This document shows positions 5,713-6,762 of a stretch of 6,762 nucleotides of DNA, piece after piece. The DNA is from Candidatus Methylomirabilota bacterium (GTDB lineage Bacteria > Methylomirabilota > Methylomirabilia > Methylomirabilales > Methylomirabilaceae). The notes under the pieces were generated by a model that saw only the letters and a list, made by a program, of their open reading frames with translations, was not told where the DNA came from and did no database searches. Location: assembly GCA_016200385.1 (NCBI GenBank), contig JACQEV010000005.1, positions 1 to 6,762 of the forward strand. Reading direction: 5' to 3'. The first letter of the stretch is position 1, and every line of letters starts with the position of its first letter. Position numbers and translations under genes: made by a program.

Positions 5713-6629
5713 AGCGTCTGTCCCACCCGCACGAGGAAGACAAGCGGCGGCAGGATCAGATCGCGGGCTCCCCGCTGGTTCGCCTGTCGGATCGTGAGTG
5801 TGATCTCCACGGCCAGCGGCAACCGGTCTGAACCTTGTAGAGGCCGTTGGCCCCTGAGGGCAACCTGCCTCACAACAGATGCTGATGGAGGCGTTTGATC
5901 CTGCGAAGGATCCCAGGAGTCACGCCAGGTTGGAGGGAGCTTCTCGTCGGGTTTCCCCTCCGGCACCAGGTATCGGAAGCGCGCCTCCGACACCCGTTCA
6001 TCGAGCCCTTTCATTCGCCCTTCCTGCAGACCGATGGCGTTCCCGGCGCCAGCGAGCGGGTAGCTCTCGGTGCCGACCAACCCGCGGTCGGGTTCAGCGG
6101 TGAACGTGACGATCCGCATCATATGACTGAATGGCTCGGCCCCGTAGCTCTGGGGAAGCGTGGCAAACGAGAGAGAATCGGGCTTGCCGCGAAAGACGAC
6201 AACATCCTTAGCCGGGTCTTGGGACTTGACACGTAACGGATAGAGCATGATCAAGTCCCGGGCCAGGGTGTCGTAGAGAGTGCGAGTTCGCTGATTCTCT
6301 TCCGCCCGCAGCTCCCCGCTCTCCCACGACTTGCTGCCCACCCGGATCGCGCCCAGAACCGCGACGAAGATCAGGGCAAGGATTGTCATGGAAATCAAGA
6401 GTTCGAGCAGAGTGAATCCGGCTTCGCAGAGGAGTTTCGACTTCCTCCAACGATGTGCCGGGTTTCGGGATTCTGGCTGGTGGCTCGCGGTCCCGTCTTG
6501 GCGAATTGCGGGGGTGCGAATATGATCAGGGATTCTATGCCGAAACCGTGGACGTTGGAACGCTCTTTTTCCATTCGCCAGGAACTTAGACCCTCGACTT
6601 TTGAACGCCTCACCAACGTCGAACATCAT
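5709..6629 (-). CDS. gspJ: GspJ, minor pseudopilin with unusually long leader
   Basis: This 306-residue frame encodes a minor pseudopilin. The prepilin motif is C-E-A-G at 68-71 followed by FTLLELLISMTILALIFVAV. Glu at +5 and the hydrophobic helix are intact. The mature part (235 residues) has the beta-rich GspJ body, with YDTLARDLIMLYPLR at 119-133 and the closing strand AVEITLTIRQ at 273-282. The upstream gene is gspI-like and gspK follows with an ATGA overlap, which supports GspJ. The start is the ATG pair at 6629/6626, preceded by purine-rich GAAGAAGAG and overlapping the preceding stop by 4 or 1 nt. No ATG, GTG or TTG occurs in frame between these and the prepilin motif. The leader is thus 70-71 residues of basic, low-similarity sequence. 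A CTG near codon 17 or a rare start cannot be excluded. Identity as GspJ rather than GspI or GspH rests on size and gene order. Confidence 0.88.
   Translation of the reverse strand: MMFDVGEAFKSRGSKFLANGKRAFQRPRFRHRIPDHIRTPAIRQDGTASHQPESRNPAHRWRKSKLLCEAGFTLLELLISMTILALIFVAVLGAIRVGSKSWESGELRAEENQRTRTLYDTLARDLIMLYPLRVKSQDPAKDVVVFRGKPDSLSFATLPQSYGAEPFSHMMRIVTFTAEPDRGLVGTESYPLAGAGNAIGLQEGRMKGLDERVSEARFRYLVPEGKPDEKLPPTWRDSWDPSQDQTPPSASVVRQVALRGQRPLQGSDRLPLAVEITLTIRQANQRGARDLILPPLVFLVRVGQTL
6450..6476. repeat. Degenerate heptamer-related copy in the gspJ leader
   Basis: These 27 nt align with 5620-5646 in the gspK leader at 22 of 27 positions without gaps, including the shared core CGGGTTTCGGG. The alignment is in the same reading frame: gspJ encodes PESRNPAHR where gspK encodes PETRNPKHG. 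It lies shortly before the prepilin motif in both genes. By-eye comparison; significance was not computed. Confidence 0.6.
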
Positions 6630-6762
6630 CTCTTCTTCTGTTGTCTCACCCCGCCCCCACCTCCGCTACCCGCTCCGGACTGTATGGGGGGCGTCTGGCC
6701 GAGCTTATCTTCATCGACCGTCATCCTCAAGGTGTAGAGCTCCAGGAATTTCTCTCTCCGCC
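6626..6762 (-). CDS. gspI: GspI-like minor pseudopilin, C-terminal fragment only
   Basis: From the right edge (first complete codon at 6760) a minus-strand frame runs 44 codons to a TGA at 6628-6626. It reads RREKFLELYTLRM, then an acidic stretch, then SGAGSGGGGG and a basic end VRQQKKR. The ...FLELYTLRM... strand resembles the last beta strand of GspI-type minor pseudopilins, and the position directly before gspJ, with an ATGA overlap, fits gspI. The other two minus frames hit stops within about 17 codons of the edge. The glycine-rich basic tail is not a usual GspI end. With only 44 residues and no N-terminal prepilin motif visible, the name is inference from context; another pseudopilin such as GspH remains possible. 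Confidence 0.6.
   Translation of the reverse strand, partial: RREKFLELYTLRMTVDEDKLGQTPPIQSGAGSGGGGGVRQQKKR

Noticed and set aside
5614..5898. Plus-strand frame starting with a heptamer-derived FRVSGFGFRV peptide
   Set aside because: The peptide arises from translating the GTTTCGG array; the remainder is antisense to gspK and gspJ with no domain.
6395..6616. Minus-strand alternate frame of 73 codons within the gspJ leader
   Set aside because: It overlaps gspJ in another frame, has no family features, and the gspJ frame leads directly into a perfect prepilin motif. It was considered as a sign of a frameshift, but the gspJ frame is continuous from the operon-style start.
6551..6620. 8-bp inverted repeat (GACGTTGG/CCAACGTC) as an insertion sequence end or operator
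   Set aside because: Arms are short, 54 nt apart, with no transposase or target duplication visible; chance cannot be excluded, so it is only mentioned in support of the gspJ leader finding.

Overview
The window holds part of one minus-strand operon, transcribed right to left, for a type II secretion system (T2SS). In transcription order it carries the 3' end of a gspI-like pseudopilin gene (cut by the right edge), gspJ, gspK, a gspL of PilM-PilN architecture, a PilO-like gspM, a short gspC/PilP-like gene, and gspD, the outer-membrane secretin, whose 3' end is cut by the left edge. Most junctions overlap by 1-4 nt or are 1 nt apart (ATGA, ATGA, TGATG, GTGA, 1-nt gap), so tight translational coupling is likely. 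Only gspC-gspD has a real spacer, 70 nt, and gspD has its own strong AGGAGG ribosome binding site in it. No stretch over about 100 nt lacks a gene on the minus strand. No RNA gene, insertion sequence, CRISPR array or clear terminator was seen.

How the parts work together, from knowledge of the families: GspI, GspJ and GspK are minor pseudopilins that form the tip of the periplasmic pseudopilus. GspL and GspM form the inner-membrane assembly platform that connects to the cytoplasmic ATPase GspE. GspC bridges that platform to the periplasmic N-domains of GspD, which forms the outer-membrane exit channel. gspE, F, G and H are not visible and may lie beyond either edge.

The organism is a diderm bacterium with high GC and didermal lipoprotein sorting. 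The gene order (I-J-K-L-M-C-D rather than the enterobacterial C-D-...-M), the PilM/PilN/PilO-like L and M, the PDZ-less C protein and the short heptamer repeats suggest a lineage such as NC10/Methylomirabilota, Nitrospirota or a former deltaproteobacterial group. That placement is inference and weak; the sequence does not decide it.

The most unusual features are in the pseudopilin leaders. The gspK leader (37 codons) contains four perfect 7-bp tandem repeats next to an 11-bp-arm hairpin, all read in frame. The gspJ leader is extraordinarily long (about 71 codons) and carries a degenerate copy of the same heptamer sequence, read in the same frame. This looks like intergenic-type repeat DNA absorbed into the cleaved cytoplasmic leaders of adjacent pseudopilins. 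The secretin is also unusual: it appears to lack one N-domain and has two long Pro-rich inserts.
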